NCBI RefSeq assembly: GCF_011044255.1
Contig: NZ_CP049107.1
Coordinates: 2,443,501-2,507,500, forward strand
Length of the DNA: 64,000 bases
Source of the DNA: Rhizorhabdus phycosphaerae
GTDB lineage: Bacteria > Pseudomonadota > Alphaproteobacteria > Sphingomonadales > Sphingomonadaceae
Direction: 5' to 3'
The stretch's first letter is position 1. Each line of letters opens with the position of its first letter. The notes beneath the pieces are model-generated. The model did not search any database and had not been told where the DNA came from. It was given only the letters and a program-made list of their open reading frames with translations. The translations under genes and the position numbers were made by a program. Positions 52,770 through 60,550 of this stretch are shown here, in pieces.

Positions 52770-54248
52770 ATGTTCGAGAGTCTGAGCGAAAGGCTGGGAG
52801 GGGTCTTCGACCGCCTGCGCGGCCGTGGCGCGCTCGCCGAATCGGACGTGCGCGAGGCGATGCGCGAAGTCCGCATCGCGCTGCTCGAGGCCGATGTCGC
52901 GCTGCCGGTCGTCCGTACCTTCGTCGACAAGGTCACCGAACAGGCCGTCGGCCAGCAGGTCCTGCGCTCGGTCACGCCGGGCCAGCAGGTCGTCAAGATC
53001 GTCAACGATGCGCTGGTCGAGATGCTGGGCGCCGAGGCGTCCGACCTCAACGTCGACGTCAGCCCGCCCGCCATCGTGATGATGGTCGGTCTGCAGGGCT
53101 CGGGCAAGACGACCACCACCGCCAAGATCGCCAAGCGCCTGACCGAGAAGGGCCGCAAGAAGGTCCTGATGGCGTCGCTCGACGTCAACCGCCCGGCCGC
53201 GCAGGAGCAGCTGGCGGTGCTGGGCACCCAGGCGTCGGTCGCGACCCTGCCGATCGTCGCCGGTCAGCAGCCGGTCGATATTGCCCGCCGCGCGCTGCAG
53301 GCCGCGAAGCTGCAGGGCTTCGACGTGCTGATGCTCGACACCGCCGGTCGTCTGCACGTCGACCAGGCGCTGATGGAAGAGATGAAGGCGGTCGCCGCCG
53401 TCGCCGACCCGGAGGAAATCCTGCTGGTCGTCGACGCGCTGACCGGCCAGGATGCGGTCAACGTCGCGAAGAACTTCTCCGATCAGGTCGCGCTGACCGG
53501 CGTCGTGCTCACTCGGATGGACGGCGACGCCCGCGGCGGTGCCGCGCTGTCGATGCGCGCCGTCACCGGCAAGCCGATCAAGTTCGTCGGCACGGGTGAG
53601 AAGCTGGACGGGATCGAGCTGTTCCAGCCGTCGCGCGTCGCCGGCCGCATCTTGGGCATGGGCGACGTCGTCAGCCTCGTGGAGAAGGCCGCGGAGACGA
53701 TCAAGGCCGAGGAGGCCGAACATCTCGCCGCGCGCATGGCCAAGGGTCTGTTCGACATGAACGACCTGCGGAACCAGCTCAACCAGATGCGCCGCATGGG
53801 CGGGCTATCGGGCCTGGCTGCGATGCTGCCCGGGATCAAGCAGGTCAAGCAGGCAATGGCGTCCGGCGCCGCCGACGACCGCGTGCTCGTCCGCATGGAC
53901 GCGATCATCGGTTCGATGACTCCGAAGGAGCGCGCCAAGCCCGAACTGCTCAACGCGAAGCGGAAGATCCGCGTCGCCAAGGGATCGGGCACCACCGTGC
54001 AGGACGTCAACAAGCTCCTGAAGATGCATCAGGACATGGCGACGGTCATGAAGAAGATGAAGAAGATGGGCGGTCTCAAGGGCCTCGCCGGTCTTTTGGG
54101 CGGCGGCGGTGGCCTTGGCGGCATGCTCGGCGGCGGTGGCGGCATGCCTCCGATGCCGGGCGGTGGCGGGCTTCCCGGCCTTCCTGGCATGCCGACCAAT
54201 CCGCAGGGCCTGCCCCCCGGTTTCCAGAATTTCTTGAAGAAGAAATAA
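52770..54248 (+). CDS. ffh: Signal recognition particle protein Ffh
   Basis: A 492-residue GTPase that binds signal sequences and 4.5S RNA. The NG domain has GLQGSGKTTTTAKIAK, DTAGRLHVD and TRMDGDARGG. The methionine-rich M domain begins around residue 320 (LRNQLNQMRRMGGLSGLAAMLPG). The C-terminus is unusually rich in glycine and methionine (from about 450). The ATG at 52770 has GGAG six bases upstream. First gene of ffh-rpsP-rimM-trmD-rplS. Confidence 0.97.
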   Translation: MFESLSERLGGVFDRLRGRGALAESDVREAMREVRIALLEADVALPVVRTFVDKVTEQAVGQQVLRSVTPGQQVVKIVNDALVEMLGAEASDLNVDVSPPAIVMMVGLQGSGKTTTTAKIAKRLTEKGRKKVLMASLDVNRPAAQEQLAVLGTQASVATLPIVAGQQPVDIARRALQAAKLQGFDVLMLDTAGRLHVDQALMEEMKAVAAVADPEEILLVVDALTGQDAVNVAKNFSDQVALTGVVLTRMDGDARGGAALSMRAVTGKPIKFVGTGEKLDGIELFQPSRVAGRILGMGDVVSLVEKAAETIKAEEAEHLAARMAKGLFDMNDLRNQLNQMRRMGGLSGLAAMLPGIKQVKQAMASGAADDRVLVRMDAIIGSMTPKERAKPELLNAKRKIRVAKGSGTTVQDVNKLLKMHQDMATVMKKMKKMGGLKGLAGLLGGGGGLGGMLGGGGGMPPMPGGGGLPGLPGMPTNPQGLPPGFQNFLKKK

Positions 54249-54290
54249 GCACTTAATTCAGATAAGAACGATTTCAGAAAGGAAGTCTCC

Positions 54291-54710
54291 ATGTCCGTCT
54301 CCATCCGTCTCGCCCGTGGCGGCGCCAAGAAGCGCCCTTATTACCGCATCGTCGTCGCCAACTCGCGCAGCCCGCGCGACGGCGCCTTCATCGAGAAGAT
54401 CGGTGCCTATAACCCGCTCCTCGCCAAGGACGATCCCAAGCGCGTCGTGCTCGACACCGAGCGCGCCAAGCATTGGCTCTCGGTCGGTGCGCAGCCGACC
54501 GACCGCGTCGCCCGCTTCCTCGACGCCGCCGGCGTGAAGGAACGCGCCGCCCGCAACAACCCGAAGCGCGGCGAGCCGGGCGAGAAGGCCAAGGAGCGCG
54601 CCGAAGAGCGCGCCGCCAAGCTGGCCGCCGCCGAGGAAGCCGCCAAGGCTCCGGTGGAGGAAGCCCCGGCTGCCGAGGCTCCCGCCGAAGAAGCGGCCGC
54701 CGAGGCCTGA
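54291..54710 (+). CDS. rpsP: 30S ribosomal protein S16
   Basis: A 139-residue ribosomal protein. The first 80 residues are the S16 core ([20 protein letters not shown]...[18 protein letters not shown]). The alanine/glutamate-rich extension after residue 90 is common in alphaproteobacteria. AAAGGAAG is an excellent ribosome-binding site. 42 bases after ffh. Confidence 0.97.
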   Translation: MSVSIRLARGGAKKRPYYRIVVANSRSPRDGAFIEKIGAYNPLLAKDDPKRVVLDTERAKHWLSVGAQPTDRVARFLDAAGVKERAARNNPKRGEPGEKAKERAEERAAKLAAAEEAAKAPVEEAPAAEAPAEEAAAEA

Positions 54711-54858
54711 TCCGCTCCCTTCGGGGATCGACAAGATGTGACGCCGCCCCCTGCCGCCCAGCTGGTTCATACCGGCGGAGCGGTAGGTGGGCGGCTCGCC
54801 ATTTCTCAGCCGGACAGTGCCGCTTGTCCTCGCCAGCAGCCGTCGAACGGAGACCAGC

Positions 54859-55332
54859 ATGACCAGCGATAGGCCCATCGTCCTCGCCGCGATCATCGGC
54901 GCCCACGGCCTGCAGGGCGAGGTTCGGCTGAAGCTGTTCAGCGAAGATCTCAGCGCCTATCCGACGCTGCACGGCGCCGGGCAGACCTTCACCCTCAAGG
55001 CCCTGCGTCCCGGAGCCAATGGTGCCGTTGCACGCTTCGCCGAGGTCGCCGACCGCAACGCCGCCGAGGCGCTGCGCGGCACCGAGCTGAGCGTTCCGCG
55101 CTCCGCCCTGCCGCCCCTCGCGGAGGGCGAATATTATCATGTCGACCTGATCGGCCTGCCCTGCCTCGCCGATGGCAAACCGATCGGGACGGCCGTGTTC
55201 GTGGAGGATTTCGGGGCCGGCGACGTTCTCGAGATCGAGAAGCCCGACGGCAAGCGCTTCATGGTCCCCGTCGCCAAGGCGGTCACGATCGAGCCCGAGC
55301 GGCTGCTGATCGATCCGGAGTTCGTCGAATGA
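54859..55332 (+). CDS. rimM: Ribosome maturation factor RimM
   Basis: A 157-residue 30S maturation factor that binds S19. The N-terminal RimM domain starts RPIVLAAIIGAHGLQGEVRLKLF; the PRC-barrel contains EYYHVDLIGLPC and FVEDFGAGDVLEIEKPDGK. The ATG at 54859 follows CGGAGACC. The stop overlaps the next gene by four bases. A gap of 148 bases separates it from rpsP. Confidence 0.95.
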   Translation: MTSDRPIVLAAIIGAHGLQGEVRLKLFSEDLSAYPTLHGAGQTFTLKALRPGANGAVARFAEVADRNAAEALRGTELSVPRSALPPLAEGEYYHVDLIGLPCLADGKPIGTAVFVEDFGAGDVLEIEKPDGKRFMVPVAKAVTIEPERLLIDPEFVE

Positions 55333-55607
55333 ATCCCGTTACCGCTTATCTGCTGATCGGTTCGCTTTATCTGGCGATCGTCGCCTATGGGATCGTGCGG
55401 ACGCGCAAGCGCCGTCTGCCGATGCAGCTGCGGATCGTCAGCGCAGCGCTGCAGGTGGCGGTACCTCCGGCGGCGATCGCCGCCTTTCTCGCCTATGCCG
55501 CCGACGCACAGACCTTCGCGACCTGGCTGCCGCTCCTCGGACTGATGGCGCTGGCGGGCTTCTTCCTTGCACTGTGCACCGACATTGTCGCGCGGCGGGT
55601 GGTGTAG
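55329..55607 (+). CDS. Small two- or three-span membrane protein inside the rimM-trmD interval
   Basis: A 92-residue hydrophobic protein with helices near residues 5-23 (TAYLLIGSLYLAIVAYGIV), 40-58 and 68-88. A basic TRKRRLP loop follows the first. No family recognised. It overlaps the rimM stop by four bases, so it is translated with rimM. Normally trmD would follow. Confidence 0.6.
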   Translation: MNPVTAYLLIGSLYLAIVAYGIVRTRKRRLPMQLRIVSAALQVAVPPAAIAAFLAYAADAQTFATWLPLLGLMALAGFFLALCTDIVARRVV

Positions 55608-55640
55608 TATATACATGGCGTAGATACGGACAGGTGCTGC

Positions 55641-55985
55641 ATGACCGAGGCCAAGAAAATTTCCCTGGAGGGCATTTACGGCTCGATCCGAGGCATGAAG
55701 GTGAAAGAGGTCGCATTCTATCGCGCGCGGACCTTCAAGTCGGGGAATTCGCTCGCTCTGCGACTGCCCGCCGGACTTGGTCTCGAGCCGGGCATGGAGA
55801 TGGAATTGCGGGTCGAAGACGGCCAGCATTATGCGTTCAGCCCGGTCGAAACACCCAAGCGCAAATTCGCGATCGACAAGGTATGGGGATCCGCGACCAA
55901 CCTGCAGCCGATCAAGGCTGCCGACAGGCTCTTCGACGAACGACCGCTGGCGGGCTACGCCGACACGGACCCCGAAGGCCCGTGA
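55641..55985 (+). CDS. vapB: AbrB/VapB-type antitoxin
   Basis: A 114-residue antitoxin-like protein. AFYRARTFKSGNSLALRLPAGLGLEPGMEM is an AbrB/MazE swapped-hairpin DNA-binding fold. The C-terminal tail (about 75-114) would bind and neutralise the toxin. It precedes vapC, overlapping by four bases. Typically the complex represses its own promoter; the 33-base gap upstream could hold the operator. Confidence 0.82.
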   Translation: MTEAKKISLEGIYGSIRGMKVKEVAFYRARTFKSGNSLALRLPAGLGLEPGMEMELRVEDGQHYAFSPVETPKRKFAIDKVWGSATNLQPIKAADRLFDERPLAGYADTDPEGP

Positions 55986-56356
55986 AATATCTCCTCGATT
56001 CCAACATTATCATTCTCATGACGATGGCATCGGGAGAGGTGCTGCGTGCCCGCGCGGCGGAATGCGACGAAGGCGATATGGTCACATCGGCGATCGCACT
56101 AGCCGAAGTGGCCTATGGATCGGTCCAGGGAAAACCGCCGGCCTTGGACCAGCTGCGCGCCTTCCTCGAAGAGGTCCCCGTTCTCGATTTCGGGGTGGAG
56201 GCCGCACTGGCCTATGCATCGCTTCCTTTTCGCCGCGCCAGCTATGACCGGCTTATCGCAGCCCACGCATTGTCCCTCGGGCTCGTCGTCGTCACCGACA
56301 ATATGTCGCATTTTTCCGATATCCCCGGCATCAAGGTCGAGAACTGGACGATCTGA
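55982..56356 (+). CDS. vapC: PIN-domain toxin VapC
   Basis: A 124-residue PIN-domain RNase starting at GTG 55982 (VKYLLDSNIIILM). The acidic active-site residues are D6, E42 (in LAEVAYG), D89 (in ASYDRLIAAHAL) and D106 (in VVTDNMSHF). Such toxins cleave tRNA or rRNA when freed from VapB. The GTGA overlap with vapB keeps translation coupled. Confidence 0.9.
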   Translation: MKYLLDSNIIILMTMASGEVLRARAAECDEGDMVTSAIALAEVAYGSVQGKPPALDQLRAFLEEVPVLDFGVEAALAYASLPFRRASYDRLIAAHALSLGLVVVTDNMSHFSDIPGIKVENWTI

Positions 56357-56462
56357 ATGGGTCGGCGCCTCGGCTTTGCTCTGTCCGCACCAACCACTTT
56401 CGAATCTTCGGACATTGGCGTGACTGCCTTCGTCATCGAACCGTGCCTGGACCTTCTTTGAC

Positions 56463-57203
56463 ATGACCTTCACAGCCACCATCCTCACCCTCTACCCGGA
56501 GATGTTCCCCGGGCCGCTTGGCATCTCGCTGGCGGGACGTGCGCTGGCGGAGGGGAAATGGGCGTGCGAGCCGGTCCAGATTCGCGATTTCGCCACCGAC
56601 AAGCATCGCTCGGTGGACGATACCCCGGCCGGCGGCGGCGCGGGGATGGTGATGCGCGCGGACGTGTTGGCACGCGCGGTCGACTATGCGCTGGAACAAC
56701 AGCCCGATGCCCCCCTGCTCGCGATGACGCCGCGCGGCGCGCCGCTGACCCAGGCGCGCGTCCGGCAACTCGCGGCGGGATCGGGCGTCACCATCCTGTG
56801 CGGGCGATTCGAGGGAATCGACGAGCGCCTGTTCGAAGGGCGTCCGATCGAGCCGGTTTCGATCGGCGACTATATACTTTCGGGCGGGGAAATGGGCGCT
56901 TTGACCCTGCTAGACGCTTGCATTCGGCTGCTTCCCGGCGTAATGGGCGCGCCCGATAGCGGCGATGACGAGAGCTTCGAAACGGGGCTTCTCGAATATC
57001 CGCATTATACCCGACCCGTCGAATGGGAAGGGCGCACGATCCCCGAAGTGCTGCGATCTGGGGATCATGCGAGGATCGAGGCATGGCGCAAATCCATGGC
57101 CGAGACCGATACAAGGCTAAGGAGGCCGGACCTTTGGGAGCGCCATGAGGGCGCTCGGGACCAGTCTCCCTCTGGCGCGCGGCGACAGAAGAAGGACCGA
57201 TGA
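56463..57203 (+). CDS. trmD: tRNA (guanine-N1)-methyltransferase
   Basis: A 246-residue SPOUT methyltransferase making m1G37. [18 protein letters not shown] opens the family, [16 protein letters not shown] and [11 protein letters not shown] follow, and [20 protein letters not shown] forms the trefoil-knot SAM site. No Shine-Dalgarno precedes the ATG; the 106-base gap after vapC may contain a promoter. The stop overlaps rplS by four bases. Confidence 0.96.
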   Translation: MTFTATILTLYPEMFPGPLGISLAGRALAEGKWACEPVQIRDFATDKHRSVDDTPAGGGAGMVMRADVLARAVDYALEQQPDAPLLAMTPRGAPLTQARVRQLAAGSGVTILCGRFEGIDERLFEGRPIEPVSIGDYILSGGEMGALTLLDACIRLLPGVMGAPDSGDDESFETGLLEYPHYTRPVEWEGRTIPEVLRSGDHARIEAWRKSMAETDTRLRRPDLWERHEGARDQSPSGARRQKKDR

Positions 57204-57595
57204 GCATGAACCTCATCCAGCAGCTCGAAGCCGAGCAGATTGCCAAGTTCAAGGCCACCAAGTCGATTCCCGATTTCCGTCCCGGCGACACGCTGCGCGT
57301 CGGCGTGAAGGTCGTCGAAGGCGAGCGCACCCGCGTCCAGGCCTATGAGGGCGTCTGCATCGCCCGCGCCAACAAGGGCATGGGTTCGTCCTTCACCGTG
57401 CGCAAGATTTCGTTCGGTGAGGGCGTCGAGCGCGTCTTCCCGCTCTACTCGCCGAACGTCGAGTCGATCGAGGTCGTCCGCAAGGGCGTCGTCCGTCGCG
57501 CCAAGCTCTATTACCTTCGCGGTCGCCGCGGCAAATCCGCGCGTATTGCGGAGCGTCGTGACAATAAGCCGGCCGCCGAGGCCCAGGAAGCCTGA
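57200..57595 (+). CDS. rplS: 50S ribosomal protein L19
   Basis: A 131-residue ribosomal protein at the 30S-50S interface. [32 protein letters not shown] and [37 protein letters not shown] are exact family segments. The start lies in ATGA with trmD. A strong terminator follows the stop. Confidence 0.97.
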   Translation: MSMNLIQQLEAEQIAKFKATKSIPDFRPGDTLRVGVKVVEGERTRVQAYEGVCIARANKGMGSSFTVRKISFGEGVERVFPLYSPNVESIEVVRKGVVRRAKLYYLRGRRGKSARIAERRDNKPAAEAQEA

Positions 57596-57625
57596 GACCG
57601 GGCTCTCCCAACCAAACCTCGCAAG

Positions 57626-57659
57626 CGGCCGGCTCCCCTGGGAGACCGGCCGTTTGTTT
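57626..57659 (+). terminator. Rho-independent terminator of the ffh-rplS operon
   Basis: CGGCCGG-CTCCC pairs with GGGAG-A-CCGGCCG over 12 bp with a single bulged A and a two-base apex, followed by TTTGTTT. Confidence 0.88.
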
Positions 57660-57789
57660 ATCCCGAGATGTTTACATCCCTGTCATTCCCGCCCGCCGGG
57701 CAGCGTCGCCGCCGGATCGTGATCTCTTCACGCTCCGCCGTCCGAACCCGCCCGGCCAGAACGGAATGACCGCCTAGAAGGAACTGACC

Positions 57790-58815
57790 ATGGGCTATCG
57801 TGTCGTCGTCGCAGGTGCCACCGGCAATGTGGGCCGCGAAATGCTGAACATTCTGGCCGAGCGCGAATTCCCGATCGCGGAGCTTGCCGTCCTCGCCTCC
57901 GCGCGCAGCCAGGGCGACATGATCGAGTTCGGCGAGACCGGCAAACAGCTCAAGGTCCAGAATATCGAGAATTTCGACTGGGCTGGCTGGGACATCGCGC
58001 TGTTCGCTATCGGCTCGGACGCGACCAAGATCTACGCGCCGATCGCCGCCGCCGCCGGCTGCACCGTGATCGACAATTCGTCGCTCTACCGGATGGACCC
58101 CGACGTTCCGCTGATCGTGCCCGAGGTGAACCCCGAGGCGATCGACGGCTACAAGGCGCGCAACATCATCGCCAATCCGAACTGCTCGACCGCGCAGATG
58201 GTCGTCGCGCTCAAGCCGCTGCACGATGCGGCGACGATCAAGCGCGTCGTGGTGTCGACCTATCAGTCGGTTTCCGGTGCGGGCAAGGCGGGCATGGACG
58301 AGCTGTTCGAGCAGAGCCGCAACATCTTCGTCGGTGACCAGGCCGAACCGAAGAAGTTCACCAAGCAGATCGCGTTCAACGTGATCCCGCACATCGATAA
58401 GTTTCTCGACGACGGCTACACCAAGGAAGAGTGGAAGATGGTCGTCGAGACCAAGAAGATCATGGATCCGAAGATCAAGGTCACCGCGACCTGCGTCCGC
58501 GTCCCCGTCTTCGTCGGCCATTCGGAAGCGATCAACATCGAGCTCGAGCGTGAGCTGTCGGCCGAAGACGCGCAGAAGATCCTGCGCGAGGCCCCCGGCG
58601 TGATGCTCGTCGACAAGCGCGAGGACGGTGGATACGTCACCCCGGTCGAATGCGTTGGCGAGTTCGCGACCTTCGTCAGCCGCGTCCGCGAGGACCCGAC
58701 CGTCGAAAACGGCCTCGCGCTGTGGTGCGTCTCGGACAATCTCCGCAAGGGCGCCGCGCTCAACGCGGTCCAGATCGCGGAACTGCTCGGCCGCCGCCAC
58801 CTGAAGAAGGCGTAA
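57790..58815 (+). CDS. asd: Aspartate-semialdehyde dehydrogenase
   Basis: A 341-residue NADP-dependent enzyme for lysine, threonine and methionine synthesis and for diaminopimelate. GATGNVGREMLNIL is the nucleotide loop, and the active-site C132 lies in NPNCSTAQM. STYQSVSGAGKAGMDEL and RVPVFVGHSEAINIE are typical. AAGGA precedes the ATG. Confidence 0.96.
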   Translation: MGYRVVVAGATGNVGREMLNILAEREFPIAELAVLASARSQGDMIEFGETGKQLKVQNIENFDWAGWDIALFAIGSDATKIYAPIAAAAGCTVIDNSSLYRMDPDVPLIVPEVNPEAIDGYKARNIIANPNCSTAQMVVALKPLHDAATIKRVVVSTYQSVSGAGKAGMDELFEQSRNIFVGDQAEPKKFTKQIAFNVIPHIDKFLDDGYTKEEWKMVVETKKIMDPKIKVTATCVRVPVFVGHSEAINIELERELSAEDAQKILREAPGVMLVDKREDGGYVTPVECVGEFATFVSRVREDPTVENGLALWCVSDNLRKGAALNAVQIAELLGRRHLKKA

Positions 58816-58828
58816 GCCGCTTCCCTTT

Positions 58829-58860
58829 TCCCGCCGTCCCGGCGATGCTGGGCGGCGGGA
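58829..58860 (+). terminator. Hairpin after asd
   Basis: TCCCGCCG and CGGCGGGA, 8 bp, loop of 16, preceded by TTTT on the left. Its right arm overlaps the ribosome-binding site of the GFA gene. Confidence 0.4.
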
Positions 58861-58864
58861 GAGG

Positions 58865-59311
58865 ATGATGAGCGAGACCATGACCGGCGGCTGCCAGTGC
58901 GGTCGCATCCGCTATGCGGTCGAGATCGAGTCCGACGAGGCCTATCTCTGCCATTGCCGCATGTGCCAGCGCGCGACGGGGGGCGTTTCGATCGCCTTCG
59001 TCAACGTGGAGAAGGCGGCGCTGCGCTGGGACAGCGAACCGGACTGGTATGCCAGCTCGGCAATCGCACGGCGCCCCTTCTGCTCGACCTGTGGTACGCC
59101 GCTCGGCTTCGCCTATCCCGACAGTGAGAAGATCGACCTGACCGTCGGCAGTTTCGATGCGCCCGGCCGCTTCCGCCCAGCCCATCATTTTGGCGCGGAA
59201 AGCCTCCACGAAGCGTGGATCGACACGACGCAGTTGCCGCGCTACCGGACCGACGAGCACCAGACGCTCGTCGATCGCTGGATGAAGACCCTTGGCAGAC
59301 TTCCCGACTGA
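58865..59311 (+). CDS. GFA family protein (glutathione-dependent formaldehyde-activating type)
   Basis: A 148-residue zinc protein. Cysteines lie in GGCQCGRIRYA, LCHCRMCQRATGG and FCSTCGTPLGF, the two-zinc pattern of the GFA/CENP-V family. In the best-known member formaldehyde binds to glutathione, but most members have no proven activity. The end overlaps the TTG start of the hydrolase gene by 20 bases. Confidence 0.9.
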   Translation: MMSETMTGGCQCGRIRYAVEIESDEAYLCHCRMCQRATGGVSIAFVNVEKAALRWDSEPDWYASSAIARRPFCSTCGTPLGFAYPDSEKIDLTVGSFDAPGRFRPAHHFGAESLHEAWIDTTQLPRYRTDEHQTLVDRWMKTLGRLPD

Positions 59312-60065
59312 GACCACCCTCCACAGCTTTGCAGGCGCCGATGGCGCGCCCATGGCCTGGCACGGCATGGGACCGGAGGATGGCCGTCCGGTCATCCTGA
59401 TCCATGGACTCTTCTCCAATGCCCAGACCAACTGGGTGCGCTACGGCCATGCCGCCAAGCTTGCCGCCAAGGGTCGCCGGGTGATCATGCCCGACCTGCG
59501 CGCCCATGGGCAGAGCGCCAAGCCGCACGATCCGTCGGGCTATTCAAGCGACATCCTCGCCGACGACAATCTCGCGCTGATCGAGCAACTGGGCTTCGGG
59601 CCCGGCGACTATGATCTGGGCGGCTATTCGCTCGGCGGGCGGACCACCGCACGCATGCTGGTGCGCGGTGCGCGGCCGGGCAAGGCGATGCTCGCCGGCA
59701 TGGGCCTAGAAGGACTGCTCGATCTCGGCGGGCGTGTGTCCTTCTTCCGCAAGGTGCTCGAAGGGATCGGTACCCACCAGAAATTCTCGCCCGAATGGAT
59801 GGCGGAGGGCTTTCTGCGCACCACCGGCGGCGACGCCAAGGCGCTGCTGTTGCTGCTCGACAATTTCCCGCGCATCCAACGCGCGTCGCTGACCGAATTG
59901 TCGCTGCCGATCCTCGTCCTCACGGGATCGGAGGATCAGGACAATGGCTCGGCCCGGGCGCTCGCCGCGTTGCTGCCCAATGCCGGCTATGTCGAGGTGC
60001 CGGGCAACCATATGAGCGCGGTCACCCTGCCCGACATGGGCGACGCCATCGCCGACTGGTTCTGA
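59292..60065 (+). CDS. Alpha/beta hydrolase
   Basis: A 257-residue hydrolase. The oxyanion region is ILIHGLFSNAQTNW, the nucleophile S113 lies in LGGYSLGGRTT, and the acid and base are probably the aspartate in TGSEDQDN and the histidine in PGNHMSAV. The start is TTG at 59292 (LADFPTETTLHSFAGADG), chosen because the family N-terminus begins there; no ATG with a longer N-terminus exists. Substrate unknown. Confidence 0.88.
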   Translation: MADFPTETTLHSFAGADGAPMAWHGMGPEDGRPVILIHGLFSNAQTNWVRYGHAAKLAAKGRRVIMPDLRAHGQSAKPHDPSGYSSDILADDNLALIEQLGFGPGDYDLGGYSLGGRTTARMLVRGARPGKAMLAGMGLEGLLDLGGRVSFFRKVLEGIGTHQKFSPEWMAEGFLRTTGGDAKALLLLLDNFPRIQRASLTELSLPILVLTGSEDQDNGSARALAALLPNAGYVEVPGNHMSAVTLPDMGDAIADWF

Positions 60066-60078
60066 CCGCCGCCCCCGA

Positions 60079-60381
60079 TCAGCGCTTGCGGACGAACTCC
60101 GCGCGCAGGACGAGGCCCCGGATACCGTCGAACTTGCAGTCGATCTCCTGCGGATCGCCGGTCAGCGCGATCGACTTGATCAGTGTGCCGCGCTTGAGCG
60201 TCTGGCCCGCGCCCTTGACCTCAAGATCCTTGATCAGTGTGACCTGATCGCCATCGGCCAGCAGATTGCCGACCGCGTCGCGAACCTCGACGCGGGACGC
60301 GGCCTCGCGACGCTGGGCGAGCTCCGACGCCGGCACCCATTCGCCGCTGTCCTCGTCATAGACATAATCGTCATCGCTCAT
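60079..60381 (-). CDS. PhnA-domain protein (YjdM-like)
   Basis: A 100-residue protein. VEVRDAVGNLLADGDQVTLIKDLEVKGAGQTLKRGT is the PhnA/YjdM C-terminal domain (SH3-like). The zinc ribbon of YjdM is replaced by an acidic DDDYVYDEDSGEW stretch. The name PhnA is historical and a role in phosphonate use is not supported. Convergent with the hydrolase gene. Confidence 0.85.
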   Translation of the reverse strand: MSDDDYVYDEDSGEWVPASELAQRREAASRVEVRDAVGNLLADGDQVTLIKDLEVKGAGQTLKRGTLIKSIALTGDPQEIDCKFDGIRGLVLRAEFVRKR

Positions 60382-60550
60382 CGTACCGGCTCCAGAATAG
60401 AAGATGCGGCCGCCTTAGCCGAGCGCAACGATCGGCGCGACACGGAAAGCCCCTGATAGCCATCTGCTCGGGCCGGCACGCGGGGTTGACCGGTCGGCAT
60501 CGGCGTGATGACTGTCTAGTCAGCAAGAATATCGACGAGGATCCTCTTCC

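Noticed and set aside
50814-53723. A 969-codon open frame on the minus strand across aceA and ffh
   Set aside because: It is antisense to two certain genes. Long antisense frames arise from high third-position GC; the translation is low-complexity and matches no family.
54100-54230. GGC-rich repetitive stretch at the ffh 3' end
   Set aside because: It encodes a Gly/Met/Pro-rich tail, a known variable end of Ffh; no separate element is needed.
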